Shown here piece after piece: positions 1-6,050 of a stretch of 11,337 nucleotides of DNA. Below the pieces are notes generated by a model that was given only the letters and a program-made list of their open reading frames with translations, ran no database searches and was not told the origin of the DNA. This stretch comes from Acidimicrobiaceae bacterium. GTDB taxonomy: Bacteria; Actinomycetota; Acidimicrobiia; Acidimicrobiales; Salinilacustritrichaceae. Location of the stretch: NCBI GenBank assembly GCA_003476595.1, contig DMTU01000173.1, forward strand, positions 8,569-19,905, written 5' to 3'. A program made the translations under genes and the position numbers. Each line of letters opens with the position of its first letter. Within the stretch, counting starts at the first letter, position 1.

Positions 1-1
1 G

Positions 2-2134
2 TTCGCGCCCGCGATGGCGGCCATGATCGGGCTCGGTGTCGGCATCGACTACGCCCTCTTCATCGTCACCCGCTACCGCCAGGAGCTGGCGGGCGGTTCG
101 TCGCCAGAGGTTGCCACCGGCACCGCCATCGGCACCGCCGGTCGTGCCGTGGTCTTCGCCGGCGCCACTGTCGTGATCTCCCTGCTCGGCATGGTGCTGA
201 TGGGCGTGTCGATGGTCGTCGGCATGGCGTTGAGCGCGGCACTCGTGGTGGCCTGCACCGTCGCCGCCGCGATCACGCTGCTGCCGGCGGTGCTGGGCTT
301 CATCGGTCCCGGCATCGACCGCTTCGGCGTCGCGTGGCTCCAGCCCGCCGACAGCGACCCGTCCGGCGGGCGCTGGTACCGCTGGAGCCGCACCATCCAG
401 GCTCGTCCATGGCCGGCGTTGGTCGGCGGGCTCGTGGTGCTCCTCGCCCTCGCGGCTCCGGTCCTCAGCATGGAGCTCGGCGGCCCGCACTTCGGCGCCG
501 GCCCCGAGACCCAGAGCAGCCGGCGCGCCTATGACCTGGTGACGGAGGGCTTCGGGGAGGGGTTCAACGGCCCGCTCGCCGTCGTGGCCGAGGTGACCCC
601 GGGCCGGGCCGACGACTTGGCCGTGCTCGACGCCGTCGTGCAGTCCATCGGCGCCGCCGAGGGCGTGGCGCTCGCCGTGCCCCCGCTGACCAATCCGGCC
701 GGCGACACGGCGGTGGTCACCGTCATCCCCGAGTCGGCCCCGCACTCCACCGCCACCCAGGAGCTGGTCGAGCGATTGCGAGACGAGGTGGTGCCGGCCG
801 CGGTCGGCACGTCCGGTGTGGAGGTGTCGGTCTCCGGAGTGACGGCGCTGTTCGCGGACATGGCGGAGCTGTTCAACCGGCGCCTGCCGGTGTTCATCGC
901 CACCGTCATCGGCCTGTCCTTCGTGCTGCTGATGATCGTGTTCCGCTCCGTTCTCGTGCCGATCAAGGCGGCAATGCTCAACCTGTTGTCGATCGGTGCG
1001 GCGTACGGGGTCGTGGTGGCCGTGTTCCAGTGGGGATGGGGCGCAGACCTGATCGGCATCGACCGGCCTGGTCCGATCATGGCGTTCATCCCCATGATGC
1101 TGTTCGCCATCCTCTTCGGGCTCTCGATGGACTACGAGGTCTTCCTGCTGTCGCGCATCCGCGAGGAGTACGACCGAAGCGGCGACAACGCCACCGCGGT
1201 CGCCGACGGTCTCGCGGCGACCGCTCGGGTGATCACCGCGGCCGCGGCGATCATGGTGATCATCTTCTCGTCGTTCGTGCTCGGCGACGATCCCATCGTC
1301 AAGACGTTCGGGCTCGGGCTCGCAGTGGCGGTCTTCGTCGATGCCACCGTGGTCAGGATGGTCCTGGTGCCCGCCACGATGGAGCTGCTCGGCGACGCCA
1401 ACTGGTGGCTGCCCGACTGGCTCGACCGCCGTCTGCCCCGCATCGAGCTCGAGGGCGCGGCACTCGGCGAGCAGGAGACCGTGGGGCCCGGCGCGGCCGA
1501 GCCCGGGTCGGCGGACGCAGTCGATGCAGGGGAAGCCGTCGATGACGCCGTCCCGACGGTCCAGGTCACCGCCGGCACCGTGGCGTGGCTCGACTCGCTC
1601 AGCGGCGATCACCGGGGTCAAGCGCTGGCCCACCTCGACCACGCGCTCGCCAACGGCGTCGTCGACGCCGTGCGACGGGACGGATCTGCCGACGTGGTCG
1701 TGCCCCTCGGCCGGCGCACCCGTGGTCTGACGCTGAGCGATGGACCCGAGGCCTACCTCCTCGACGTGCGGTCCGGTCGCGCCGGCGACGGTCGCGCCGG
1801 ATGGCTCCAGGTCCGCGATCGGGTGCTCGGCGAGGCGCCGGCGCAGGCGGCGTACCGGCAGGTGCAGGCCGCGGTCCAGGTCGCCGACACCCTGCGATCG
1901 CTGCGCGAGGTCCACGGCATGACCCGAGAGGAGCTGGCGGGCCGCGCCGGCACCTCCGTCGCCGCGGTGGAACGTCTGGAGCGTGGCGACGGCTCGGCCG
2001 AGGTCAGCGACCTGATCGGCGTCGGATTGGCCCTCGACGCGTGGATCGACCTGCGGGTCGGCGGGAGCCAGGGCGCAGCCGTCGCCGACGAAAGCTCCCG
2101 GCTGCTCAGGAGCGCCGGGGGCGCGGCGACCTGA
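2..2134 (+). CDS. MMPL/RND-family transporter, 5'-truncated, with C-terminal XRE-like HTH extension
   Basis: This is the 3' part of an inner-membrane, proton-driven lipid or hydrophobe exporter of the MMPL family. The reading frame is open from base 2, so the start lies outside the window. Counting from the first visible codon, residues 6-22 hold the GxGIDYALF segment (Asp16-Tyr17) and residues 376-383 the matching SMDYEVF segment (Asp377-Tyr378). These are the two Asp-Tyr pairs of the proton relay known from MmpL3. Hydrophobic helices surround both, and a soluble extracytoplasmic domain lies between (about 160-290). The transporter part ends near residue 480 (GDANWWLPDWLDRRLP). About 230 further residues follow: an acidic Ala/Gly/Asp linker (about 484-521), a small domain (about 526-605) and an XRE-like HTH (about 628-690). 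The extension is unusual for the family. Substrate unknown. The gene is convergent with a TetR gene and their coding ends overlap by 29 bp. Confidence 0.93.
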   Translation, partial: FAPAMAAMIGLGVGIDYALFIVTRYRQELAGGSSPEVATGTAIGTAGRAVVFAGATVVISLLGMVLMGVSMVVGMALSAALVVACTVAAAITLLPAVLGFIGPGIDRFGVAWLQPADSDPSGGRWYRWSRTIQARPWPALVGGLVVLLALAAPVLSMELGGPHFGAGPETQSSRRAYDLVTEGFGEGFNGPLAVVAEVTPGRADDLAVLDAVVQSIGAAEGVALAVPPLTNPAGDTAVVTVIPESAPHSTATQELVERLRDEVVPAAVGTSGVEVSVSGVTALFADMAELFNRRLPVFIATVIGLSFVLLMIVFRSVLVPIKAAMLNLLSIGAAYGVVVAVFQWGWGADLIGIDRPGPIMAFIPMMLFAILFGLSMDYEVFLLSRIREEYDRSGDNATAVADGLAATARVITAAAAIMVIIFSSFVLGDDPIVKTFGLGLAVAVFVDATVVRMVLVPATMELLGDANWWLPDWLDRRLPRIELEGAALGEQETVGPGAAEPGSADAVDAGEAVDDAVPTVQVTAGTVAWLDSLSGDHRGQALAHLDHALANGVVDAVRRDGSADVVVPLGRRTRGLTLSDGPEAYLLDVRSGRAGDGRAGWLQVRDRVLGEAPAQAAYRQVQAAVQVADTLRSLREVHGMTREELAGRAGTSVAAVERLERGDGSAEVSDLIGVGLALDAWIDLRVGGSQGAAVADESSRLLRSAGGAAT
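1889..2065 (+). other. XRE/Cro-type helix-turn-helix region inside the MMPL gene
   Basis: The segment encodes TLRSLREVHGMTREELAGRAG, continuing TSVAAVERLERGDG and then a short helix pair ending in ALDAWIDLRV. The pattern LRxxRxxxGMTxEELAxxxGxSxxxVxRLERG is the usual signature of XRE-family DNA-binding domains, including HigA-like antitoxins. It is in frame with the transporter, with no stop between them. In MmpL3-type proteins the C-terminus is cytoplasmic, so this domain should face the chromosome. Whether it binds DNA cannot be told from sequence. Confidence 0.75.
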
Positions 2135-2795
2135 TCCGGGTCCGGTTGCTCTCGCGGCCCGCGGCCCGGACGTCGCCTCCGTCCTGGGCGACGGCCCCCC
2201 GGACCGCGTGGGTCAGCGACACGGCCATCGACTCGCCGACCTCCTCGGGGCTGCGGCCGAAGTCGGGGCCGAGCGCCTCGGTGGCGAAGGCCGACAGGGA
2301 GACGGCCACGGCATCGCGGAGCCACCCGGGCGGATCGTCGGCCCCGCCGGCCAGGTCCCACGCCGTGTCCGTGAACCGCTGGACGAGCTCGGAGCGGGCC
2401 ACGCGGCGGGCCCGGGCGATGTCGCCGAGCTGGCCGTCGAAGTCCGCGCCCGAGGCCAGCTCGAAGTACACCCGGCCGTGCTGGGCGTTCATGCGGTGGA
2501 CGGCCACCAGGGCGGCCCGTAGCCACTGCTCGAGATCGACGTCGGCTTCCGGACGGGGCACGTGGTCGCCGTAGCTGCGCATCGAGTCCTGGAGCGCTGC
2601 GGCGAGCAGGGATTCGCGGGTCTCGAAGTACCGGAACACGGTGCGACGGCTGACCCCGGCGGCGGCGGCGACGTCCTCGACCCGCACGGCGAGACCGCGC
2701 TCGGCCAGCTCGACCCGCGCGCCCCGCACGATCCGCGCGCGCACCGCGGCGCGAGGATCATCGACCGGCTCGGTGTCGAGGGACTCGGCAGCCAT
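2106..2795 (-). CDS. TetR-family transcriptional regulator
   Basis: This 229-residue protein is a one-domain repressor type with an N-terminal DNA-binding helix-turn-helix and a C-terminal ligand-binding/dimer domain. The HTH covers about residues 39-58 (VEDVAAAAGVSRRTVFRYF) and is followed by ETRESLLAAAL, the standard TetR continuation. The C-terminal part is helical and does not identify a ligand. I chose the ATG at 2795 because TetR proteins usually have short N-termini before the HTH and purine-rich stretches (GGGAGG and AAGGGTGG) lie just upstream. An in-frame extension to 3035 would run into the divergent hydrolase gene. Its stop lies inside the end of the MMPL gene. It is a candidate regulator of the divergent hydrolase, the EthA-like operon or the transporter. 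In Mycobacterium tuberculosis ethA is controlled by the TetR-family protein EthR, but orthology to EthR is not shown here. Confidence 0.93.
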   Translation of the reverse strand: MAAESLDTEPVDDPRAAVRARIVRGARVELAERGLAVRVEDVAAAAGVSRRTVFRYFETRESLLAAALQDSMRSYGDHVPRPEADVDLEQWLRAALVAVHRMNAQHGRVYFELASGADFDGQLGDIARARRVARSELVQRFTDTAWDLAGGADDPPGWLRDAVAVSLSAFATEALGPDFGRSPEEVGESMAVSLTHAVRGAVAQDGGDVRAAGRESNRTRIRSPRPRRS

Positions 2796-2843
2796 CGGAC
2801 CACCCTTGCACCTCCCGGGCCGACGGGGGGCCACCGCCCCGGG

Positions 2844-2873
2844 TTGCTCGGACGGTCGGCGGCGCCGCAGCAT
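2844..2873 (+). promoter_or_regulatory. possible leaderless promoter for the alpha/beta hydrolase
   Basis: TTGCTC (2844-2849) and CAGCAT (2868-2873) are separated by 18 bp. The second hexamer ends 6 bp before the GTG at 2880, which would place the transcript start at or next to that GTG. No convincing Shine-Dalgarno precedes the GTG, which fits a leaderless mRNA. Both hexamers match consensus only partly, so this is weak. Confidence 0.3.
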
Positions 2874-2879
2874 CGACGG

Positions 2880-3554
2880 GTGACCACCACACCCGCCGGG
2901 ATGCAGCTCACCGTGCAGGGCACCGGACCGCCCGTGGTCCTCACCCACGGGTTCGCCGACGACGCCGCGACCTTCGATCGCCTCCTCCCCACCCTCGCCG
3001 GCCACCGGCTCGCCCGATGGGACCTCCCGGGCCACGGCTCCTCGGGCGTCGGCCCGCAGCCCTCGTCACGAGGCACCGCCCTGGCCTGGCTCGATGCGGC
3101 GGTCGCCGCCGCCGGACCGGGCCCGACGGTGCTCGTCGGCCACAGCCTCGGCGGCTACCTCTCCCTGTGCCGGACGGTGATCGACCCCACCGGGGTCGCG
3201 GGGCTGGTGCTCGTCTCCACCGGCCCCGGCTTCCGTGATCCGGCCAAGCGCGAGCAGTGGGGCACGTTCATCGCCGACTACGCCGACCGCCACGGCATCC
3301 CGGAGGGGGCGCGGGGGATCGCCGAGCAGCCCGACAGCGTCGTGCTGGACGGCTTGGCCGCCCTCGACGTGCCCGTGCTCGTGATCGTCGGAGGCGACGA
3401 CGTGCGGTACCACGCGGGCTGTCGCATCATCGTCGACGAGGTCGCCGACGCTGCGCTGGTCGTGGTCGACGGCGCCGGCCACTTCCCCCACCAGACGCAC
3501 GCCGAGGTGGTGGGCGACAAGGTTCGCGAGTTCCTGAGCAGGGTGTCGGGCTGA
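2880..3554 (+). CDS. alpha/beta-fold hydrolase, compact
   Basis: This is a 224-residue serine hydrolase, probably an esterase or lactonase type. Numbered from the GTG at 2880, it shows the oxyanion-hole motif LTHGF (His23-Gly24), the DLPGHG motif (48-53) and the nucleophile elbow GHSLGG with Ser89. The likely acid is Asp173 or Asp174 (VGGDD), and the likely base is His201 (GAGHFPH). Family members are commonly 250-300 residues. Here the lid between the nucleophile half and the acid is short (about residues 115-160), which would leave the active site relatively open. The start is uncertain: the GTG at 2880 and the ATG at 2901 are both possible, while longer frames only run antisense to the TetR gene. 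It lies 68 bp before the PF10118/EthA-like pair on the same strand. Hydrolysing the ester product of the monooxygenase is a plausible role (inference). Confidence 0.88.
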   Translation: MTTTPAGMQLTVQGTGPPVVLTHGFADDAATFDRLLPTLAGHRLARWDLPGHGSSGVGPQPSSRGTALAWLDAAVAAAGPGPTVLVGHSLGGYLSLCRTVIDPTGVAGLVLVSTGPGFRDPAKREQWGTFIADYADRHGIPEGARGIAEQPDSVVLDGLAALDVPVLVIVGGDDVRYHAGCRIIVDEVADAALVVVDGAGHFPHQTHAEVVGDKVREFLSRVSG

Positions 3555-3561
3555 AGGCGGC

Positions 3562-3589
3562 GAACTGTTCCAGTGCAACAGCGCTGTTG
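3562..3589 (+). promoter_or_regulatory. candidate operator: tandem palindromes before the PF10118-ethA-like operon
   Basis: CAACAGCGCTGTTG (3576-3589) is a perfect 14-bp palindrome. Just upstream, GAAC-T-GTTC (3562-3570) is a second, smaller inverted repeat. The CTGTT half-site occurs at 3565-3569 and 3584-3588, and its complement AACAG at 3577-3581, so half-sites recur at regular spacing. The 14-bp palindrome ends right against a TANNNT-type -10 candidate (TAGCGT, 3590-3595), a position where a bound repressor would block RNA polymerase. Size and symmetry suit a TetR-family dimer. Which regulator binds is unknown. Confidence 0.55.
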
Positions 3590-3595
3590 TAGCGT
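3590..3595 (+). promoter_or_regulatory. candidate -10 element for the PF10118-ethA-like operon
   Basis: TAGCGT matches the actinobacterial TANNNT -10 pattern. It lies 27 bp before the ATG at 3623, giving an expected transcript start near 3602. TGTTCC (3566-3571), 18 bp upstream, is only a poor -35 match. The call rests mainly on its position next to the palindrome. Confidence 0.35.
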
Positions 3596-3611
3596 CTCAC
3601 CGTCGTCCAGC

Positions 3612-3616
3612 AGGAG
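3612..3616 (+). promoter_or_regulatory. ribosome binding site deciding the start at 3623
   Basis: AGGAG lies 6 bases before the ATG at 3623. A second ATG at 3619 is only 2 bases from the AGGAG and in another frame, so 3623 is the start. Confidence 0.7.
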
Positions 3617-3622
3617 TCATGC

Positions 3623-4483
3623 ATGCCCCCCGCCACCGCGTCGCCGATCCAGACCCGACGGATGTCCTTCGAGGCGTCGCTGCAGGAGGTGCCCCGCCAC
3701 TTCGGCCCCGACGGCGACCTGCTCTCCAGCCACATCGCCGCCTGCCTCTCTGCGGTGTTCCCCGACGGCGAGGACTTCTTCGTCCGCTCCGTCCGCCACT
3801 TCCGCGGGGACATCACCGATCCCGTGCTGAAGCAGGAGGTCAGCGGGTTCATCGGCCAGGAGGCAATCCACGGCCGCGAGCACCGGGCGTTCAACCGGCG
3901 CCTCAGCCAGCTCGGCTACCCCACCCGGTTCCTCGAGCGGTTCACTGAGCGGCTGCTGGCCGCCGCCGACCGGGTCCTGTCCCCCAAGGCCCGCCTCGCC
4001 GCCACCGCTGCCCTCGAGCACTACACCGCCACCCTGGCCGAGCAGCTGCTGCGCGACGAGGACACCAGGGCGCTGTTCGGCCACGACAAGGTGCGTGAGC
4101 TGTTCCTGTGGCACGCCCTCGAGGAGTCCGAGCACAAGACCGTCGCCTTCGACGTCTACCGGGCCGTCGGCGGCACCGAGCGGATGCGTCGCGTGGTCAT
4201 GGACGTGATCACCGCAGGGTTCATCGGGGGCGTGGCCCTCGCAGTGGGCCTGTCCCTGCTCGGCGACCGGGCGGCCCGCAACCCGGTGCGCCTGGTTCGC
4301 AGCGTGAAGCGTCTGTCGAAGTCGCCCATCGTCAGCCGCGAGCTGTGGCGGGAGCTGCGCAGCTACAACCGGGCGGGGTTCCACCCGTCCGACCGCGACG
4401 CCAGCGAGCTGCTCGCCACCTGGCGTGAAGAGCTCTTCGGTGCGCACGGCACGCTCAACGACCGGCTGGCGGGGGCCGCGTGA
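3623..4483 (+). CDS. PF10118-type 'metal-dependent hydrolase', probably a diiron four-helix protein
   Basis: This 286-residue protein resembles the family labelled 'predicted metal-dependent hydrolase' (PF10118/COG3687), recognised from the WHALEESEHKTVAFDVY and FIGQEAIHGREHRAFN segments. Read by eye, it holds Glu50, Glu80-x-x-His83, Glu132 and Glu168-x-x-His171. This E, ExxH, E, ExxH order is the ligand set of ferritin-like diiron carboxylate proteins, so an iron-dependent oxidase, hydroxylase or desaturase-type activity is at least as plausible as hydrolysis (inference). A hydrophobic stretch near residues 194-213 (VITAGFIGGVALAVGLSLLG) could bind the membrane. The ATG at 3623 has a good AGGAG. 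The stop overlaps the ATG of the EthA-like gene by one base (TGATG), so the two proteins are probably made together and may act in one pathway. No residue suggests inactivation. Confidence 0.85.
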   Translation: MPPATASPIQTRRMSFEASLQEVPRHFGPDGDLLSSHIAACLSAVFPDGEDFFVRSVRHFRGDITDPVLKQEVSGFIGQEAIHGREHRAFNRRLSQLGYPTRFLERFTERLLAAADRVLSPKARLAATAALEHYTATLAEQLLRDEDTRALFGHDKVRELFLWHALEESEHKTVAFDVYRAVGGTERMRRVVMDVITAGFIGGVALAVGLSLLGDRAARNPVRLVRSVKRLSKSPIVSRELWRELRSYNRAGFHPSDRDASELLATWREELFGAHGTLNDRLAGAA

Positions 4484-5982
4484 TGGCGGCCACCGAGCAT
4501 CTCGATGTTCTCGTGGTCGGCGCCGGGCTGTCGGGCATCTGCGCCGGGCACTACCTGCAGACCGAGACGCCCTGGGCGTCCTATGCCATCTTCGAGGCCC
4601 GCGACGCCATCGGGGGCACCTGGGACCTGTTCCGCTACCCGGGCGTGCGTTCCGACTCGGACATGTTCACCCTCGGCTACCCGTTCCGGCCGTGGAAGAG
4701 CTCCCAGATGATCGTGGACGGTGAATCGATCCGCCACTACATCGAGGACACGGCCGCCGAGGAGGGCATCGACGCCCACATCCGGTTCCAGCACCGCATC
4801 GTGCGGGCCGAGTGGTCCAGCGACGTCGCCCGCTGGCACGTCACCGCCGAGCGCGCCGACACCGGCGAGACCCTCCAGCTCACCTGCGGCTTCCTGTTCT
4901 CCTGCAGCGGGTACTACCGCTACGACCACGGCTACCAGCCGGACTTCCCCGGCGCCGACCGGTTCCGGGGCGATCTCGTGCACCCCCAGCACTGGCCCGA
5001 GGACCTCGAGGTCAGCGGCAAGAAGGTGGTGGTCATCGGCAGCGGCGCCACCGCCGTCACGCTCGTGCCGAGCCTGGCCGAGCGGGGCGCCGACGTCACC
5101 ATGCTGCAGCGGTCGCCCACGTACATCGCCACCGTGCCTGGTGAGAACCCGGTGGTAGGTGCCGTCCAGCGGTTCCTGCCCGACAAGGTGGCGGGCTCGG
5201 CCGTGCGCTGGGCGCACGCCCTCGGCGCCCAGGCCCTCTACCAGGTCAGCCAGCGCTATCCGAAGCCGGTGAAGCGCCTGCTCCGCTTCGGTGTCCGGAT
5301 GCAGCTGCCCCGCGGCTACGACATCGACACCCACTTCAACCCGAGCTACAACCCGTGGGACGAGCGCATGTGCGCCGTCCCCGGGGGCGACCTGTTCAAG
5401 GCGGTGAAGTCCGGGCAGGCCACCGTGGTCACCGACCACATCGACACCTTCACCGAGACGGGCATCCGGCTGCGTTCGGGCGAGGAGCTGGAGGCGGACA
5501 TCGTCGTGTCGGCCACCGGACTGGAGCTGCTGTTCCTCGGCGGCATCGAGTTGGCCGTCGACGGCGAACCGGTCGAGCTGAAGGACCGTCTCACCTACAA
5601 GGGCATGATGCTCGAGGGCGTGCCGAACCTGGCCCTCGCCATCGGGTACACCAATGCATCGTGGACGCTGCGCTGTGACCTGACCTGCCGGTACGTCACC
5701 CGGCTGCTCAACCGCCTCCGCGCCTCGGGACTGCGCCAGTGCACGCCGGTGAACGACGACCCCGACGTCGGGCCCGAACCCCTGCTGAACCTGCGCTCCG
5801 GCTACATCCAGCGGGCGCAGGGCAAGATGCCCCAGCAGGGATCCCAGCCACCCTGGCGGGTGTACCAGAGCTACCTGCAGGACTACCGCGCCACCCGCCG
5901 CGCCGATGTCGACGACGGCGTGATGCGGTTCGGCAACCCGGCCACCGCGACCACGCCTGATCGACAGGTCGTCGCCGGGTGA
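4483..5982 (+). CDS. ethA: EthA-like FAD-dependent Baeyer-Villiger monooxygenase
   Basis: This 499-residue flavoprotein would use NADPH and O2 to insert oxygen beside a carbonyl (ketone to ester) or to oxidise sulphur. It has the FAD Rossmann motif GAGLSG (residues 13-18), then GGTWDLFRYPGVRSDSDM, which is near-identical to mycobacterial EthA as I remember it. The class I BVMO fingerprint FxGxxxHxxxWP is complete at 161-172 (Phe161, Gly163, His167, Trp171). The NADP Rossmann motif GSGATA is at 186-191. YKGMML and GYTNASWTLRCDL, further EthA hallmarks, lie in the C-terminal half. M. tuberculosis EthA is 489 residues and activates ethionamide; its natural role is debated. The start is the ATG at 4483, which overlaps the upstream stop; a GTG at 4480 is the alternative. 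A GGGGG tract 7 bases upstream may aid initiation. The natural substrate here is unknown. Confidence 0.93.
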   Translation: MAATEHLDVLVVGAGLSGICAGHYLQTETPWASYAIFEARDAIGGTWDLFRYPGVRSDSDMFTLGYPFRPWKSSQMIVDGESIRHYIEDTAAEEGIDAHIRFQHRIVRAEWSSDVARWHVTAERADTGETLQLTCGFLFSCSGYYRYDHGYQPDFPGADRFRGDLVHPQHWPEDLEVSGKKVVVIGSGATAVTLVPSLAERGADVTMLQRSPTYIATVPGENPVVGAVQRFLPDKVAGSAVRWAHALGAQALYQVSQRYPKPVKRLLRFGVRMQLPRGYDIDTHFNPSYNPWDERMCAVPGGDLFKAVKSGQATVVTDHIDTFTETGIRLRSGEELEADIVVSATGLELLFLGGIELAVDGEPVELKDRLTYKGMMLEGVPNLALAIGYTNASWTLRCDLTCRYVTRLLNRLRASGLRQCTPVNDDPDVGPEPLLNLRSGYIQRAQGKMPQQGSQPPWRVYQSYLQDYRATRRADVDDGVMRFGNPATATTPDRQVVAG

Positions 5983-6008
5983 CCGTGCTGTCCCAGAACC
6001 GCTGAACA

Positions 6009-6028
6009 CGAGGCGGCGGACCGCCTCG
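6009..6028 (+). terminator. hairpin after the EthA-like gene
   Basis: CGAGGCGG and CCGCCTCG form a perfect 8-bp stem closed by the four-base loop CGGA, 26 bp after the EthA-like stop. There is no T-tract, as is common for actinobacterial terminators. It also lies only 22 bases before the TTG start of the next gene, so it could instead be a leader structure for that gene. Confidence 0.5.
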
Positions 6029-6040
6029 CGTCCGCGGCAG

Positions 6041-6045
6041 AGGAG
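6041..6045 (+). promoter_or_regulatory. ribosome binding site supporting a TTG start
   Basis: AGGAG (within GAGGAG) lies 5 bases before TTG at 6051. The signal peptide begins right at this codon and no in-frame ATG or GTG precedes the hydrophobic stretch, so the TTG is very probably the real start. Confidence 0.7.
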
Positions 6046-6050
6046 TTTCG

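Noticed and set aside
2859..2868. Palindrome GCGGCGCCGC as TetR operator
   Set aside because: A 10-bp all-G/C palindrome is expected by chance in DNA of this composition and has no matching partner elsewhere in the gap.
2106..3035. Longer 309-residue form of the TetR regulator
   Set aside because: The extra N-terminus is Gly/Arg/Pro-rich, antisense to the hydrolase, and unneeded for the HTH domain.
2562..3554. Longer 330-residue form of the alpha/beta hydrolase
   Set aside because: The first hundred or so residues are antisense to the TetR coding region and have no hydrolase features.
3562..3570. LexA/SOS box
   Set aside because: GAAC and GTTC are present but separated by one base, while the actinobacterial SOS box needs four; the neighbours are not repair genes.
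4363..6009. 548-residue minus-strand open frame opposite the EthA-like gene
   Set aside because: It is a Val/Gly/His-rich antisense shadow with no recognisable motif. The same reasoning rejects 9832-11244 minus and 7515-8771 plus.
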